Below the pieces are notes generated by a model. That model was not told where the DNA came from and did not search any database. It saw only the letters and a program-made list of their open reading frames with translations. A program made the translations under genes and the position numbers. From Telluribacter humicola (lineage in GTDB: Bacteria > Bacteroidota > Bacteroidia > Cytophagales > Spirosomataceae): 64,000 bases of DNA. The stretch's first letter is position 1. Each line of letters begins with the position of its first letter. Where the stretch lies: positions 1 through 64,000 of the forward strand of contig NZ_JAFIQT010000010.1 in the NCBI RefSeq assembly GCF_017355935.1, written 5' to 3'. Positions 8,901 to 17,906 of this stretch are shown in pieces.

Positions 8901-9301
8901 CTGATGTAGATGTACGTTTGTCAGGTGCACTTTCAGAGCAGGGAAACTATGAAGGGTTCACGCATAAGATTTATACCAATAACTACTGGACTCCCGAGAA
9001 CACTAGTGCCCGTTTTCCCCGACCTACTAAGCTCGATTTGCGTAATCAGGCTACTACTGATCGCCTGATTATAGATGGTTCATACCTGCGCCTCAAAAAC
9101 ATCCAGCTGGTATACAACATACCTGCGAAGTTTAGCAGCAAGCTTTGGATTCAGCGGGCTAGCGTTTATGTTTCAGCCACCAATGTCTTCACTATCTCTA
9201 AGCTTAATGAATGGAACTTAGATCCCGAAGTGGAATCAGGACGTGGTGTTTATTATCCTCAATCTGCTATGAAGACCCTGGGTGTCAACCTTCAATTCTA
9301 A
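5927..9301 (+). CDS. SusC/RagA-type TonB-dependent outer-membrane receptor with STN domain
   Basis: 1124 aa from TTG at 5927; an ATG at 5954 would give 1115 aa and is a good alternative. After a signal peptide ending near SLSAQE come an STN domain (about 50-125), a carboxypeptidase-like regulatory domain (about 145-235: GKVTDEKGEGLPGVSVILKG), a plug domain (about 225-350: VVVVGFGTQKK, LVVVDGVEQ, SSTAIYGSRGANGVILV) and a beta-barrel ending in NLQF. It imports oligosaccharides with the SusD lipoprotein using TonB energy. The STN domain marks it as a signalling receptor coupled to FecR. It precedes susD by 37 bp. Confidence 0.95.
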   Translation: MKKNKTTKCMKHVNSILIQCMKISMVQGFLAFIFISSAWSSSLSAQEVLERRITLKVTEESVKEVLKEIEKLAETKFSYSPQVIQSGRKVTLNVQNRPLRDVLDMLFKPLQISYEQAGKQIILSNELKQQGTLQNKDLNSASATLQAVSGKVTDEKGEGLPGVSVILKGTQRGTTTNAEGQFQLDVPDGTAVLVFSFVGYKSQEVTVGTKTTFTIQMESDVANLSEVVVVGFGTQKKVTMTSAVSTIQNEQITSRPVGNVQQSLQGLAPGLTVLDRGGAPGRTSATMRIRGISTLGDNSALVVVDGVEQTLFDMNPEDIESVTVLKDASSTAIYGSRGANGVILVTTKRGKAGKVSVNYNGYYGIQTSINSPEMMDLEPYMRLQQTAYRNVGAALPPRYTDESINNWINATDRLKYPLPNTWFETMLNPAPMSNQTLSVSGGNENFRARASIRMMDQAGMITNYGAKIKEIRLNTDFNVSPKIRFNTDVNYRYNTSTAPTGNVINFFYHGSLWAVPKYPDGTYGLSQQGNNPLMYAEMSGLNREAVDRMLGSVKGEWDILDNLTLSVQIAGNYTGIYQKEFNNAFTNRDPNTGVVKTIANNSLTETRNQRREYTITDLLTYHRDWGSHNFSIMGGYQEYYYQFFGLNAYRQQFYNNDIQSIGQGINDATKNNGGYDEEGGLRSFFGRVNYTYANKYLLELNARRDGSSRFSPARQFAFFPSGSLGWRISEEEFFSSLKNVFNELKLRGSYGQTGNQAISPYLFFPQLTATSYTFGGNVVAGYRQATRIDPNVTWETNTQTNLGLDASLLQRKLNITFDVYKKITDGILLNLPIPQTIGLLPGPQNAGIVENKGLELGVSFQNTTSGGLDYSLNGNFSMNNNKVLSLNGTGPYITGSDIDPRYIIQEGLPINAHWGYLTNGLIQTEADAESSPYFQRTAKPGDVDFVDLNNDGIITTADMTLIGNPFPKYSFSLNSSTGYKNFQLNILFQGTADVDVRLSGALSEQGNYEGFTHKIYTNNYWTPENTSARFPRPTKLDLRNQATTDRLIIDGSYLRLKNIQLVYNIPAKFSSKLWIQRASVYVSATNVFTISKLNEWNLDPEVESGRGVYYPQSAMKTLGVNLQF

Positions 9302-9338
9302 CTCGATTCTTTACCAGACTATAAATTATATATAGCAT

Positions 9339-10931
9339 ATGAAATTCTGTTCAAAAACCCGTCTTCTCTTATCAATGGCTGCCATGTCATTGATGCTGGC
9401 TTCCTGTCAGGAGAATTTGCTGAATCCCATACCTAACGATCGCATTTCAACAGCCACTTTCTGGAAAACGGAGAGTGATGCCCTGCTGGCGGCTAATGCA
9501 GCCTACAGTTACCTGACAGGACTCAACATGTTTGCTCTGGATGGAATCACAGATATTGGCCATACGAATCAAGTATTCAATGTGAACGCTTTTATTGAGA
9601 GTGGTACCCATGATGCCTCCAACTCACGTATAAATGATGAGTGGGCCAACGCCTATGCGGGTATAGCTACGGTGAACGACTTTCTTGAAAATGTAGACAA
9701 GGTTACAACCACCAATAGTGCGCTAATTGAGCGCCTGAAGGCTGAAATGCGTTTTCTGCGTGCCTTTCACTACGTCAATCTCGCAGGTTTATATGGAGGG
9801 GTACCCTTAGTTACTAAAACACTAACTACTGACGAAGCCAAGCAGCTTAAACGTGATGATGTACAGAAAGTATGGGACTTTGTTACAACAGAGTTGACCG
9901 CCGTAGCTAACGTATTACCTGCCAGTTATCCGGCAGCTGACAAAGGGCGTATTACTAAGGGAGCTGCCCTTTCGCTGCTGGCCCGGGCTAACCTCTATTC
10001 AGGCCGTTATCAGCAAGCGGCTGAGGCTGCCAGTGAAGTGATGAAGTTGGGATATAGCCTCTACCCTCAGTATGGCAAACTGTTTAGCTATTCGGCAGAA
10101 AACAATTCCGAAGTTATTCTCGACCATCAGTATATTAGTAGTGCCGGGCTAAGTCATAATGTGTTTGCCAATATGGGACCTTACAGCCAGAAAACAGCCA
10201 ATAATACCTTTGTTCCGACTAAACAGTTGGCTGACGCCTTTACTATGGCGAATGGTCTTCCGATCACAGACCCATCAAGTGGATTCAATCCGCGTGATCC
10301 TTATAAGAATCGGGATCCACGTATGGGCTTTACGATGTTTCTGTCGGGTGATCCCCTTCCCAGTGGGGCTGCTTTTCGTCCAGAGCCTAACAGCGGAACT
10401 GCGGATGCAATCGGTAATACATACCTGGCTACCACTACTGGCTATGTCCTAAAAAAATACATCAATCCGGAGGACTTTGCTACCCCTGCCGTGAGTGGTA
10501 TCAATCTAATTCTTATACGGTATGCTGAAGTCCTGCTGACTTATGCCGAGGCTAAAATTGAACAAAACCAGTTAGATCAGTCGGTTTACGACGCCATTAA
10601 TTTGGTACGTAACGGCCGTCAGGACGTAAAGCTCCCCTCTATCACTACTGGTTTATCACAGGCACAACTGCGTGATATAGTTCGTCATGAGCGGATGGTT
10701 GAACTCGCATTTGAAGGACTAAGACTATTTGACATCCGACGCTGGAAGACGGCTGAAAAAGTTATGCCTGGCAGCATATACGGTATGACATGGCTTGATA
10801 ACAACGACCTGAAGACGGTACAGGTACAAGCTTTTGAACGGGTCTTTAATCCCAATCGCGATTATTTGTGGCCCATTCCTCAAAAAGAACTGGATTTGAA
10901 TAAAGAACTTACCCAAAATCCGGGCTGGTAA
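9339..10931 (+). CDS. SusD/RagB-type nutrient-binding outer-membrane lipoprotein
   Basis: 530 aa. The lipoprotein signal MLASC places the lipidated cysteine at about residue 23. The SusD-like N-terminal domain (NDRISTATFWKTESDALLAANAAY) and the RagB/SusD C-terminal domain (LILIRYAEVLLTYAEAKIE, RHERMVELAFEGLRLFDIRRW) are both clear, and the protein ends in the usual LTQNPGW. It forms the lid over the SusC barrel and binds the glycan. It lies in the same operon as susC. Confidence 0.95.
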   Translation: MKFCSKTRLLLSMAAMSLMLASCQENLLNPIPNDRISTATFWKTESDALLAANAAYSYLTGLNMFALDGITDIGHTNQVFNVNAFIESGTHDASNSRINDEWANAYAGIATVNDFLENVDKVTTTNSALIERLKAEMRFLRAFHYVNLAGLYGGVPLVTKTLTTDEAKQLKRDDVQKVWDFVTTELTAVANVLPASYPAADKGRITKGAALSLLARANLYSGRYQQAAEAASEVMKLGYSLYPQYGKLFSYSAENNSEVILDHQYISSAGLSHNVFANMGPYSQKTANNTFVPTKQLADAFTMANGLPITDPSSGFNPRDPYKNRDPRMGFTMFLSGDPLPSGAAFRPEPNSGTADAIGNTYLATTTGYVLKKYINPEDFATPAVSGINLILIRYAEVLLTYAEAKIEQNQLDQSVYDAINLVRNGRQDVKLPSITTGLSQAQLRDIVRHERMVELAFEGLRLFDIRRWKTAEKVMPGSIYGMTWLDNNDLKTVQVQAFERVFNPNRDYLWPIPQKELDLNKELTQNPGW

Positions 10932-10953
10932 TAGCAGCCCTATTATCTATCCT

Positions 10954-10994
10954 GATTACTTTCCTTCTTCCTAATTATCAGAAGGAAAGTAATC
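10954..10994 (+). terminator. Strong intergenic hairpin between susD and the first sulfatase
   Basis: GATTACTTTCCTTCT (10954-10968) and AGAAGGAAAGTAATC (10980-10994) form a perfect 15-bp stem with an 11-nt loop. There is no T-run after it. It ends four bases before the first possible start of the sulfatase, so it could act as an attenuator or mRNA 3'-stability element that keeps susCD transcripts above the enzyme transcripts. Confidence 0.6.
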
Positions 10995-10998
10995 TCTA

Positions 10999-12444
10999 AT
11001 GTCAAGTATTATGAAAAGAATAGTTGTAGCCATACTTGTAACGGTAGTTCTCTCAGGCTTTTTGGCTCTACCTATGTCAAAGAAACCCAACCAACCCAAT
11101 GTCATTCTCTTTTTTATGGATGATATGGGATATGGTGATTTATCCAGCTACGGTGCATTGGGTTATCAAACGCCTAATCTTGACCGAATGGCGGCCGAGG
11201 GAACACGTTTCACTAACTTTCTGGTGGCACAAGCGGTATGCTCAGCTTCACGGGCCGCTTTGCTTACGGGCTGTTATCCAAATCGCATTGGGCTCTATGG
11301 GGCTTTGGGGCCAAACTCGCCCATTGGTATCAACACCAACGAGGAGACTATACCTGAATTATTAAAAGAGCAAGGATATGCAACTGGTATATTCGGAAAA
11401 TGGCATCTGGGTAATCAGCCCCAATTCCTGCCCTTGCAGCATGGTTTTGATGAGTACTATGGTGTTCCTTATTCACACGATATGTGGCCATTGCATCCGG
11501 CACAGGCAAGAGCTAATTACCCAACCCTGCATTTGATTGAAGGGAATAAACCCGTTAAGCCCGTTAATACTCTGGAGGATGCTAGTGAATTAACGGCTAC
11601 CTTTACCCATAAGGCAGTGCAGTTTATCCGTAACCATAAGAAGAGTCCGTTCTTCCTCTACATCCCTCATCCCTTGCCTCATGTTCCCCTGGCGGCTTCT
11701 CCTCGTTTTCGCGGCAAGAGCTCCCGTGGACTTTTTGGTGATGTGATGATGGAGCTGGATTGGTCGGTGGGCCAGATTCTGGATGAAGTAAAAAAACAGG
11801 GACTGGATAAAAACACAATCGTTATTTTCACCAGTGACAACGGTCCCTGGCTCAACTATGGGGACCATGCTGGTTCGTCGGGTGGTTTCAGAGAAGGAAA
11901 AGGAACCTCATTTGACGGTGGACATCGCGTACCTTGTATTATCCGTTGGCCCGGAGAGGTTCCGGCCGGCAGGGTAAGCAACAAGCTGCTGTCTACAATT
12001 GATATCCTCCCAACAATTGTTTCACTTAGCGGTGCAAGGTTACCCAAACAAAAAATAGATGGAGTTGACTTCAAAGCTCTCCTGAAAGGAGACGACAGTG
12101 TCACTCCCCGTGAGAAGTTCTACTACTACTACCGGCGCAACAGCCTGGAAGCTGTCAGGAAGGGCGACTGGAAGCTGGTTTTTGCCCATGAGGGACGATC
12201 ATACGAAGGGCAGCGACCGGGCACCGATGGCCTGCCAGGTCCAGCCCCTGAGAATCATCCGTTCCCCATGGCGCTTTACAATCTAAGTCGTGACCCGGGG
12301 GAACGCTATGATGTAAAGGACCTGCATCCGGCCGTTGTGGCTGAGCTACAAAAAATAGCGGAAGAGGCACGCGATGATCTGGGTGATGATATCACGAAAA
12401 GATCTGGAAGTAATGTCCGTGAAAGCGGTGTAGCTTCTAAATAA
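10999..12444 (+). CDS. Secreted sulfatase (arylsulfatase family)
   Basis: 481 aa; MKR at codon 5 (11011) is an alternative start that moves the ribosome site away from the hairpin. A signal peptide or anchor (about 5-25) is followed by metal ligands at Asp41-Asp42 (FFMDDMGYGD) and the formylglycine motif VCSASRAALLTG with Cys81. The second position after Cys is Ala instead of the usual Pro (C-x-A-x-R), a variant that anaerobic sulfatase-maturating enzymes accept. Further marks are GIFGKWHLG and TSDNGPWLNYGDHAGS. It would hydrolyse sulfate esters on the imported or surface-bound glycan. First of three sulfatases in the locus. Confidence 0.9.
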   Translation: MSSIMKRIVVAILVTVVLSGFLALPMSKKPNQPNVILFFMDDMGYGDLSSYGALGYQTPNLDRMAAEGTRFTNFLVAQAVCSASRAALLTGCYPNRIGLYGALGPNSPIGINTNEETIPELLKEQGYATGIFGKWHLGNQPQFLPLQHGFDEYYGVPYSHDMWPLHPAQARANYPTLHLIEGNKPVKPVNTLEDASELTATFTHKAVQFIRNHKKSPFFLYIPHPLPHVPLAASPRFRGKSSRGLFGDVMMELDWSVGQILDEVKKQGLDKNTIVIFTSDNGPWLNYGDHAGSSGGFREGKGTSFDGGHRVPCIIRWPGEVPAGRVSNKLLSTIDILPTIVSLSGARLPKQKIDGVDFKALLKGDDSVTPREKFYYYYRRNSLEAVRKGDWKLVFAHEGRSYEGQRPGTDGLPGPAPENHPFPMALYNLSRDPGERYDVKDLHPAVVAELQKIAEEARDDLGDDITKRSGSNVRESGVASK

Positions 12445-12463
12445 ACCTGGTACTTCCAAACCC

Positions 12464-12504
12464 GATAAGTAGCTAAGGCACTCTTTAGCTACTTATCCAC
12501 TTTT
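12464..12504 (+). terminator. Rho-independent terminator after the first sulfatase
   Basis: GATAAGTAGCTAA (12464-12476) pairs with TTAGCTACTTATC (12485-12497), a perfect 13-bp stem, followed by CAC and TTTTTT. It separates the first sulfatase from the next, so the latter two may have their own promoter or depend on read-through. Confidence 0.75.
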
Positions 12505-12556
12505 TTGCATGATACAGTTGAAGCCCTTTACTGATTACTTCTGAACTTCAAATCCA

Positions 12557-14038
12557 ATGCGAACTATTATTCTATTGCTACTCCTCACTATCCTAAGCAG
12601 TGAGCTGCTGGTAAAGGCTCAGAAAGTTTCGAGGCCTAATATTATATATATCTACGCTGATGATTTAGGATATGCAGAGCTGGGCTGCTACGGTCAGAAG
12701 AAAATTCGTACACCGAATATCGATAGGCTTGCCAGGGAAGGAATCCGCTTCACTGATTACTACACCAGCACACCCGTATGTGCGCCCTCCCGGTGTCAAC
12801 TCCTGACGGGTACGCACGCTGGACATTCCTATATCCGAGGCAACTATGAACTAGGAGGCTTCGCAGATTCCCTTGAAAGAGGTCAACTACCTCTTCCGTC
12901 TAACACAGCTACAATCGGGACTATGCTACAGAAGGTTGGCTATAAAACTGCTTGTATTGGAAAATGGGGATTGGGCATGGGATATAGTACCGGCAACCCC
13001 AACAGGCAAGGCTTTGACTATTTCTATGGGTATTACGATCAGAAACAAGCCCATAACTATTATCCTACCCACTTATGGGAAAATGGAAAATGGGACACAC
13101 TGAATAATCCCGTAATAGATGTACACCGTCGTCTTGATCCTCAAACGGCAACGGCTGATGATTTTAACTACTACAAAGGTAAGGACTTTGCCATTGATAG
13201 AATGGCAGAGAAAGCTCATAAATTTATCCGGGAAAACAAGAACAACTCCTTCTTTCTGTATCTGCCATTCACCATACCTCATGTTTCTCTGCAGGCTCCC
13301 CAAGAAGCAGTTAAAGAATACATAGGGAAGTTCGAGGAAAAGCCTTACTATGGACAGCAAAATTATGCATCTACGCCCTACCCACGTGCTACCTATGCCG
13401 CAATGATCACCTATATGGATAAGAAGGTAGGTGAGGTAATGGCTCTGGTCAAAGAGGTGGGACTCGATGAGAATACCATTATCATTTTCACCTCTGATAA
13501 TGGGACAACCTTTAACGGGGGGGTAGACGCTAAATTCTTCGAAAGCGTAGGTCCGTTCAGAGGTCTTAAGATGGATATGTATGAAGGAGGAATTCGGATG
13601 CCGATGGTGGCCAGATGGCCTGGGAAGATAGCTCCAGGTCGCGTAACAGATCATGTAGCCGTCCATTATGATGTTATGGCCACCCTGGCCGAGCTGGTAA
13701 AAGCGGGCCCTGTAGAAACAGATGGCATCTCCTTCCTTCCCACTTTACTGGGGCAAACATGCCGGCAGAAAAAGCATGAGTACCTCTATTTTGAGTATCC
13801 CGAAAAAGGAGGGCAACTAGCTATTCGGTCAGGCAAGTGGAAGGGAGTCAAGGTAGATATGAAAAAGAACAAGAAGGCTCAGTGGGAACTTTATGATCTG
13901 GAAAAAGACAAAGGTGAAACCTCAGATCTGGCTGCTAAACATCCTGATATTATAAAAAGATTTGATCAGATAGTAAAAAAGGAGCACCGGCCCTCCCACA
14001 TACCTGAGTGGGAGTTTGTACAGACTGATATCAGGTAG
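12557..14038 (+). CDS. Secreted arylsulfatase
   Basis: 493 aa with a signal peptide cleaved near VKAQ. The metal site is IYADDLGYAELGCYG and the formylglycine motif is VCAPSRCQLLTGTHAGH with Cys75 in the canonical C-x-P-x-R form. GKWGLGMGY, FTIPHVSLQAP and FTSDNGTTFNGG complete the S1-type fold. Sequence style resembles enzymes labelled arylsulfatase A or N-acetylgalactosamine-6-sulfatase, but the substrate cannot be read from the sequence. Length is normal and the gene intact; the next sulfatase begins about 100 bp downstream. Confidence 0.9.
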   Translation: MRTIILLLLLTILSSELLVKAQKVSRPNIIYIYADDLGYAELGCYGQKKIRTPNIDRLAREGIRFTDYYTSTPVCAPSRCQLLTGTHAGHSYIRGNYELGGFADSLERGQLPLPSNTATIGTMLQKVGYKTACIGKWGLGMGYSTGNPNRQGFDYFYGYYDQKQAHNYYPTHLWENGKWDTLNNPVIDVHRRLDPQTATADDFNYYKGKDFAIDRMAEKAHKFIRENKNNSFFLYLPFTIPHVSLQAPQEAVKEYIGKFEEKPYYGQQNYASTPYPRATYAAMITYMDKKVGEVMALVKEVGLDENTIIIFTSDNGTTFNGGVDAKFFESVGPFRGLKMDMYEGGIRMPMVARWPGKIAPGRVTDHVAVHYDVMATLAELVKAGPVETDGISFLPTLLGQTCRQKKHEYLYFEYPEKGGQLAIRSGKWKGVKVDMKKNKKAQWELYDLEKDKGETSDLAAKHPDIIKRFDQIVKKEHRPSHIPEWEFVQTDIR

Positions 14039-14136
14039 CCAGGTGAAAGATAAACTATATTTAGTAGGGTATCAACACCTTGTAAAGCGGCCGGAATACT
14101 CCCCTAACACAACATCCTTAAACAAGAAGTTAACTC

Positions 14137-16221
14137 ATGATAAGAGTAACAAGTATCTTACTGCCCCTACTGGTTCTACTCAGTCAAATAGCCTGCCGAA
14201 AACCAGCAGAAAAATCCAGTGCCGCTCAAAAATCTCCCAATATCATATTCATCCTCACGGATGATCTGGGTTATGGTGATCTAGGAGTATTGTTTCAGAA
14301 TGGCAGAGAGACCCAAGGAAAGCCATTTTTCAAAACACCACATCTGGATGAGATGGCTCGTCAGGGACTGCTTCTTACACGTCATTATGTACCAGCCCCT
14401 GTTTGTGCACCTTCCCGTGCCTCGCTGATGTTAGGACAGCACCAGGGACACGCCAACATACGGAACAATCAATTTGATAAAGCTCTGGCTGACAATCATA
14501 CACTGGCATCCGTGATGAAGGAGGCTGGCTACGCGACCGGAATTGTAGGAAAATGGGGGTTACAGGGTCTGGAGGGTAACAGTCCAACTACCTGGGAGGC
14601 CTATCCAACCAAACGTGGCTTTGACTACTTCCTGGGCTATGTCCGCCACCGCGATGGACACAACCACTATCCTGCCCACAATGCCAGAGAGCGTCCCCCG
14701 GTAGAACTCTACCATGGACAGGAGGAGATATCAAAGCAGCTTAAAGGAGTATATACCGCCGATTTGTTTACAGCCGGAGCAAAAAAATGGATCATTGATC
14801 AGAAGCAAAAGCAGTCTAATAAACCTTTCTTTTTATATCTGGCGTATGACACTCCCCACGCAGGGCTGCAGGTACCTGCCTCACCCTATCCGGCCGGAGG
14901 AGGTCTGAAGGGAGGAATACAGTGGAAAGGGAAGGCAGGCAGCTTCATCAATACAGTATCAGATACGATTGACTACTATATTCATCCCGATTATGCCTCC
15001 AAAGACTGGCCCGATGAGCAAAAGCGTCATGCTACAATGGTGCGCCGTATTGATGATAGCATAGGTGATCTGATGCAGCTTTTAAAAGATCTGGACATTG
15101 ATGAAAATACCCTGGTGATCTTTACTTCCGACAACGGTCCCCATACGGAGTCCTATGGCTATGGTCCCTATAAACCTACTTTCTTTGACAGCTACGGAGT
15201 CATGGATGGCATCAAACGAGATGTTTGGGAGGGGGGCATCCGTGTTCCCACCATTGTCCGGTGGCCAGGGCATACGCCCGTAGGGCAGCGAAACGATACC
15301 CCCAGTGGTTTCCACGACTGGTTACCTACCTTTGCGCAGCTAGCGGGTGTTCCATCACCGGCCAATACCGATGGTTTATCATTGGTGCCCACCCTAACGG
15401 GAAAAGCAAATCAGCAGCAACCTTCTACCGTGTACATCGAGTACCAGGTCAATGGAAACACTCCCGATTTTGAGATCTTCGAAGCCTCCCATCAAGGGCA
15501 GGCACACGGAGAGATGCAGGTCCTATATCTGGACGGGTACAAAGGCATACGTACTAATATACATTCATCGCAGAATAACTTTAAGATTTATGATACGCGG
15601 AGCGACGCCAAAGAGAAAAATGACCTAAGCAGCAGCACCCCGTATTTTCAAGAACTTCAGAAGCGAATGAAAGAACGGGTACTCCGCCTGCGTCGTCCCG
15701 ATACCAGTGCTGTCAGGCCCTACGACACCGTAGCCATTCCAGCTATTGCCGAGGTACAACCTATGGAGGAGGGACTTGAATATGGGGTGTATGAAGTTAC
15801 CACTCCCTGGACACCGGTACCAGGTAGCCTTGCTGTAAAACCCAAAAAGGTCGGCCAGAGCAAGGGGCTGGACCTGAGTATGCGTACCCGTGACAAAGAC
15901 ATAGTTATTGAGTACCAGGGCTTACTGGAAGTACCTCAAACCGGTGAATATACCTTTACTATTCAGACGGACGGAGGAGCTGTACTCCGACTGCATGATG
16001 CTACTATCCTGGATGCTGATAAGGGATACAAGTCAGGTACTACCCTGAGTAGTAGGGTCTATCTGGAGAAGGGCTTCCATCCACTCCGCCTGGTATACGC
16101 TGGAGGAGCAGAAACAGTACCTACTCTTAGAACTACCTGGAGTGGCCCCGGTTTTACAATGCAGCCGTTAGCCCTTCATCACAAAGCCGAACATAGCAGC
16201 AATAGCAGAACTGGAAAGTAA
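14137..16221 (+). CDS. Sulfatase with C-terminal PA14-like domain
   Basis: 694 aa, probably a lipoprotein (IAC at residues 18-20, weak lipobox). The sulfatase domain covers about 30-525, with ILTDDLGYGDLG and the motif VCAPSRASLMLGQHQGH (Cys90, canonical). A tail of about 110 residues (570-680; VIEYQGLLEVPQTGEYTFTI, GGAVLRLHDATIL, KGFHPLRLVYAGG) has the features of PA14-type carbohydrate-binding domains. The domain would hold the enzyme on its polymer. It is the last gene before the IS3 element, so the locus may be truncated. Confidence 0.88.
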   Translation: MIRVTSILLPLLVLLSQIACRKPAEKSSAAQKSPNIIFILTDDLGYGDLGVLFQNGRETQGKPFFKTPHLDEMARQGLLLTRHYVPAPVCAPSRASLMLGQHQGHANIRNNQFDKALADNHTLASVMKEAGYATGIVGKWGLQGLEGNSPTTWEAYPTKRGFDYFLGYVRHRDGHNHYPAHNARERPPVELYHGQEEISKQLKGVYTADLFTAGAKKWIIDQKQKQSNKPFFLYLAYDTPHAGLQVPASPYPAGGGLKGGIQWKGKAGSFINTVSDTIDYYIHPDYASKDWPDEQKRHATMVRRIDDSIGDLMQLLKDLDIDENTLVIFTSDNGPHTESYGYGPYKPTFFDSYGVMDGIKRDVWEGGIRVPTIVRWPGHTPVGQRNDTPSGFHDWLPTFAQLAGVPSPANTDGLSLVPTLTGKANQQQPSTVYIEYQVNGNTPDFEIFEASHQGQAHGEMQVLYLDGYKGIRTNIHSSQNNFKIYDTRSDAKEKNDLSSSTPYFQELQKRMKERVLRLRRPDTSAVRPYDTVAIPAIAEVQPMEEGLEYGVYEVTTPWTPVPGSLAVKPKKVGQSKGLDLSMRTRDKDIVIEYQGLLEVPQTGEYTFTIQTDGGAVLRLHDATILDADKGYKSGTTLSSRVYLEKGFHPLRLVYAGGAETVPTLRTTWSGPGFTMQPLALHHKAEHSSNSRTGK

Positions 16222-16848
16222 GAGAGGTTCAAAATTTAGTTGGCATTAAAATTGAAAACATGAAATAAATGAAAAATCTTCTTATTGGTATAGCCACGTC
16301 TACTGATCCAGCCAAAGGCATTTAGTGGTCAAAGATCATAGTCAGACTAAAATCCTAAAGTTTCCAAATTAAAAATTGTGAGAAGGTTTCATATTTTAAA
16401 CTAGGTTACTAACGACAAATGCAGAGATAGGTGCTAGTATCTAGTAAGGTTAAGTGGCCAAATAAGATTAACAAAAAAACTGCTCCTGAGATCCATGTGA
16501 ATTTAAAGCGGAAGAATAGCTATATGGGCTCTTTTGAGGAGGTGTTCCAGATCAAAATCTTTTTTCATCAGTCATGAACTTGTACATAAAAATATTTTTT
16601 GCAAGAATTTCTTCTTCCGATAAGTGAACATTATCAGAAGTATTTTTAAAAATCCCAAAGCTGCTGACAATCATGAGTACCGATAAGGTACTAAATACAC
16701 AATAGCAAGCATGTCGTTTAGCATATACTGGGCAATAGGTGCTGATAGCAACTAAATTGTTAAGTAATGATTCTTACAGAATTAACGTGATAATGTATTT
16801 TCTATGAGCCTGTTTATTAAAGGATAATCAATTTAACAGTACCTATAA
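16222..16848. other. 627-bp AT-rich stretch without a recognisable gene
   Basis: Only short frames are present, such as an 18-codon frame starting at about 16269. I see no tRNA, repeat or clear hairpin. It may contain worn remains of the right part of the sulfatase locus. Confidence 0.5.
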
Positions 16849-16902
16849 TGTAGATCGTCAGCGAAAAGTGGACAACTGCGGGTGAAAAGAGAAGAGAAGG
16901 TT

Positions 16903-17893
16903 TTATCCTCTTTGGAGTTGCTGAAAAATATGATTTTTCCGACGTATAAGCATTGACATATGCTTGATTTTTTGCCGCTGGGCCAAGATCTGATCTTGAA
17001 GGCCCCAATAAGCATCCGCTGGCCTTACGTTTTCTAGTGATTCATGATATCGTTGGTAGTTATAATAAGTTACCCACTCCGCCAGACGATTGCTTAGTTC
17101 ATCAGGACTGAAATAGTGCTCTAATAACAACACATTTTTCATGGATCGATGATAACGTTCAATTTTACCCTGGGTCATTGGATGATAGGGAGCACATCGG
17201 ACGTGATCAATGCCTTCCCCTTTCAAATATTCCTTTAGATACCGAGATACATACGCTGATCCATTGTCCGACAAGATACGAGGCCGCTGACCTGTACTCA
17301 AACTACTAGCTTGTAGAGCCGCCTGCACCGTTCGCTCCACATCTACCGCCTGCATGCTTGGACATAGTTCCCAAGCCAGGATGTAGCGCGAGTAGTCATC
17401 TAACACTGTCGAGAGATAGTACCAGCCCCACTGTTTTATCTTGAAATAAGTAAAATCCGTCTGCCACAGCTGATTCGGCGCAGTTGTGGGATTGTAGAAC
17501 TGCTCGGCAGCTTCCATTAGTCGGTAAGCAGGCGTAGTCACCAGACCTCGGCTTTTCAGAATACGGTAGACTGTGGACTCCGACACAAACCATCCTTCAT
17601 TGTCAACTATATAGCATGCTAGTTCTCGACTGGAAAGATCTGGTCGTTCCAGAGCTAGCTCTATGATCCGACTTTTTTCAGCAGGGGGCAGTTGGTTCCA
17701 ACTACTCGTGCGTTGGTAAGGTTGATCAGCCAATCCATCGTAACCATCATTCAAATAGCGTTTATACCGCAGCGGCGGACCGCCATTGATAAAAGGTAGA
17801 TCGATTAATACCTAACTCCTGCAAGGTTGCTTTTACACTAACGCTTGACTGTTCAACCAACGTGATAATTTCCATTTTTTCGGACTGAGTCAT
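16903..17893 (-). pseudogene. IS3-family transposase orfB, frameshifted by a 16-bp insertion
   Basis: From ATG 17893 the frame reads MTQSEKMEIITLVEQSS up to INRSTFYQW. A 16-bp insertion then sends it to a stop. The correct frame resumes as YKRYLNDGYDGLADQPYQR and continues to the end. The HTH_21 region is followed by the rve integrase core, with DDE marks in LWQTDFTYFK (D), ILSDNGSAYVSRYL (D) and the QGKIERYHRSMKN segment (E). Apart from the insertion, about 315 codons are intact, so the break looks recent or is tolerated. A shorter product could start at ATG 17754 but would lack the N-terminus. Confidence 0.85.
17767..17782 (-). repeat. 16-bp GC-rich insertion in IS3 orfB
   Basis: On the transposase sense strand it reads CGGTCCGCCGCTGCGG, between codons for STFYQW and YKRYLN. 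It is the best representative of the 16-mer family: 14 of 16 identical to the insertion at 3142, 13 of 16 to that at 32757. Confidence 0.8.
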
Positions 17894-17906
17894 ATGATGA
17901 TAGGGA

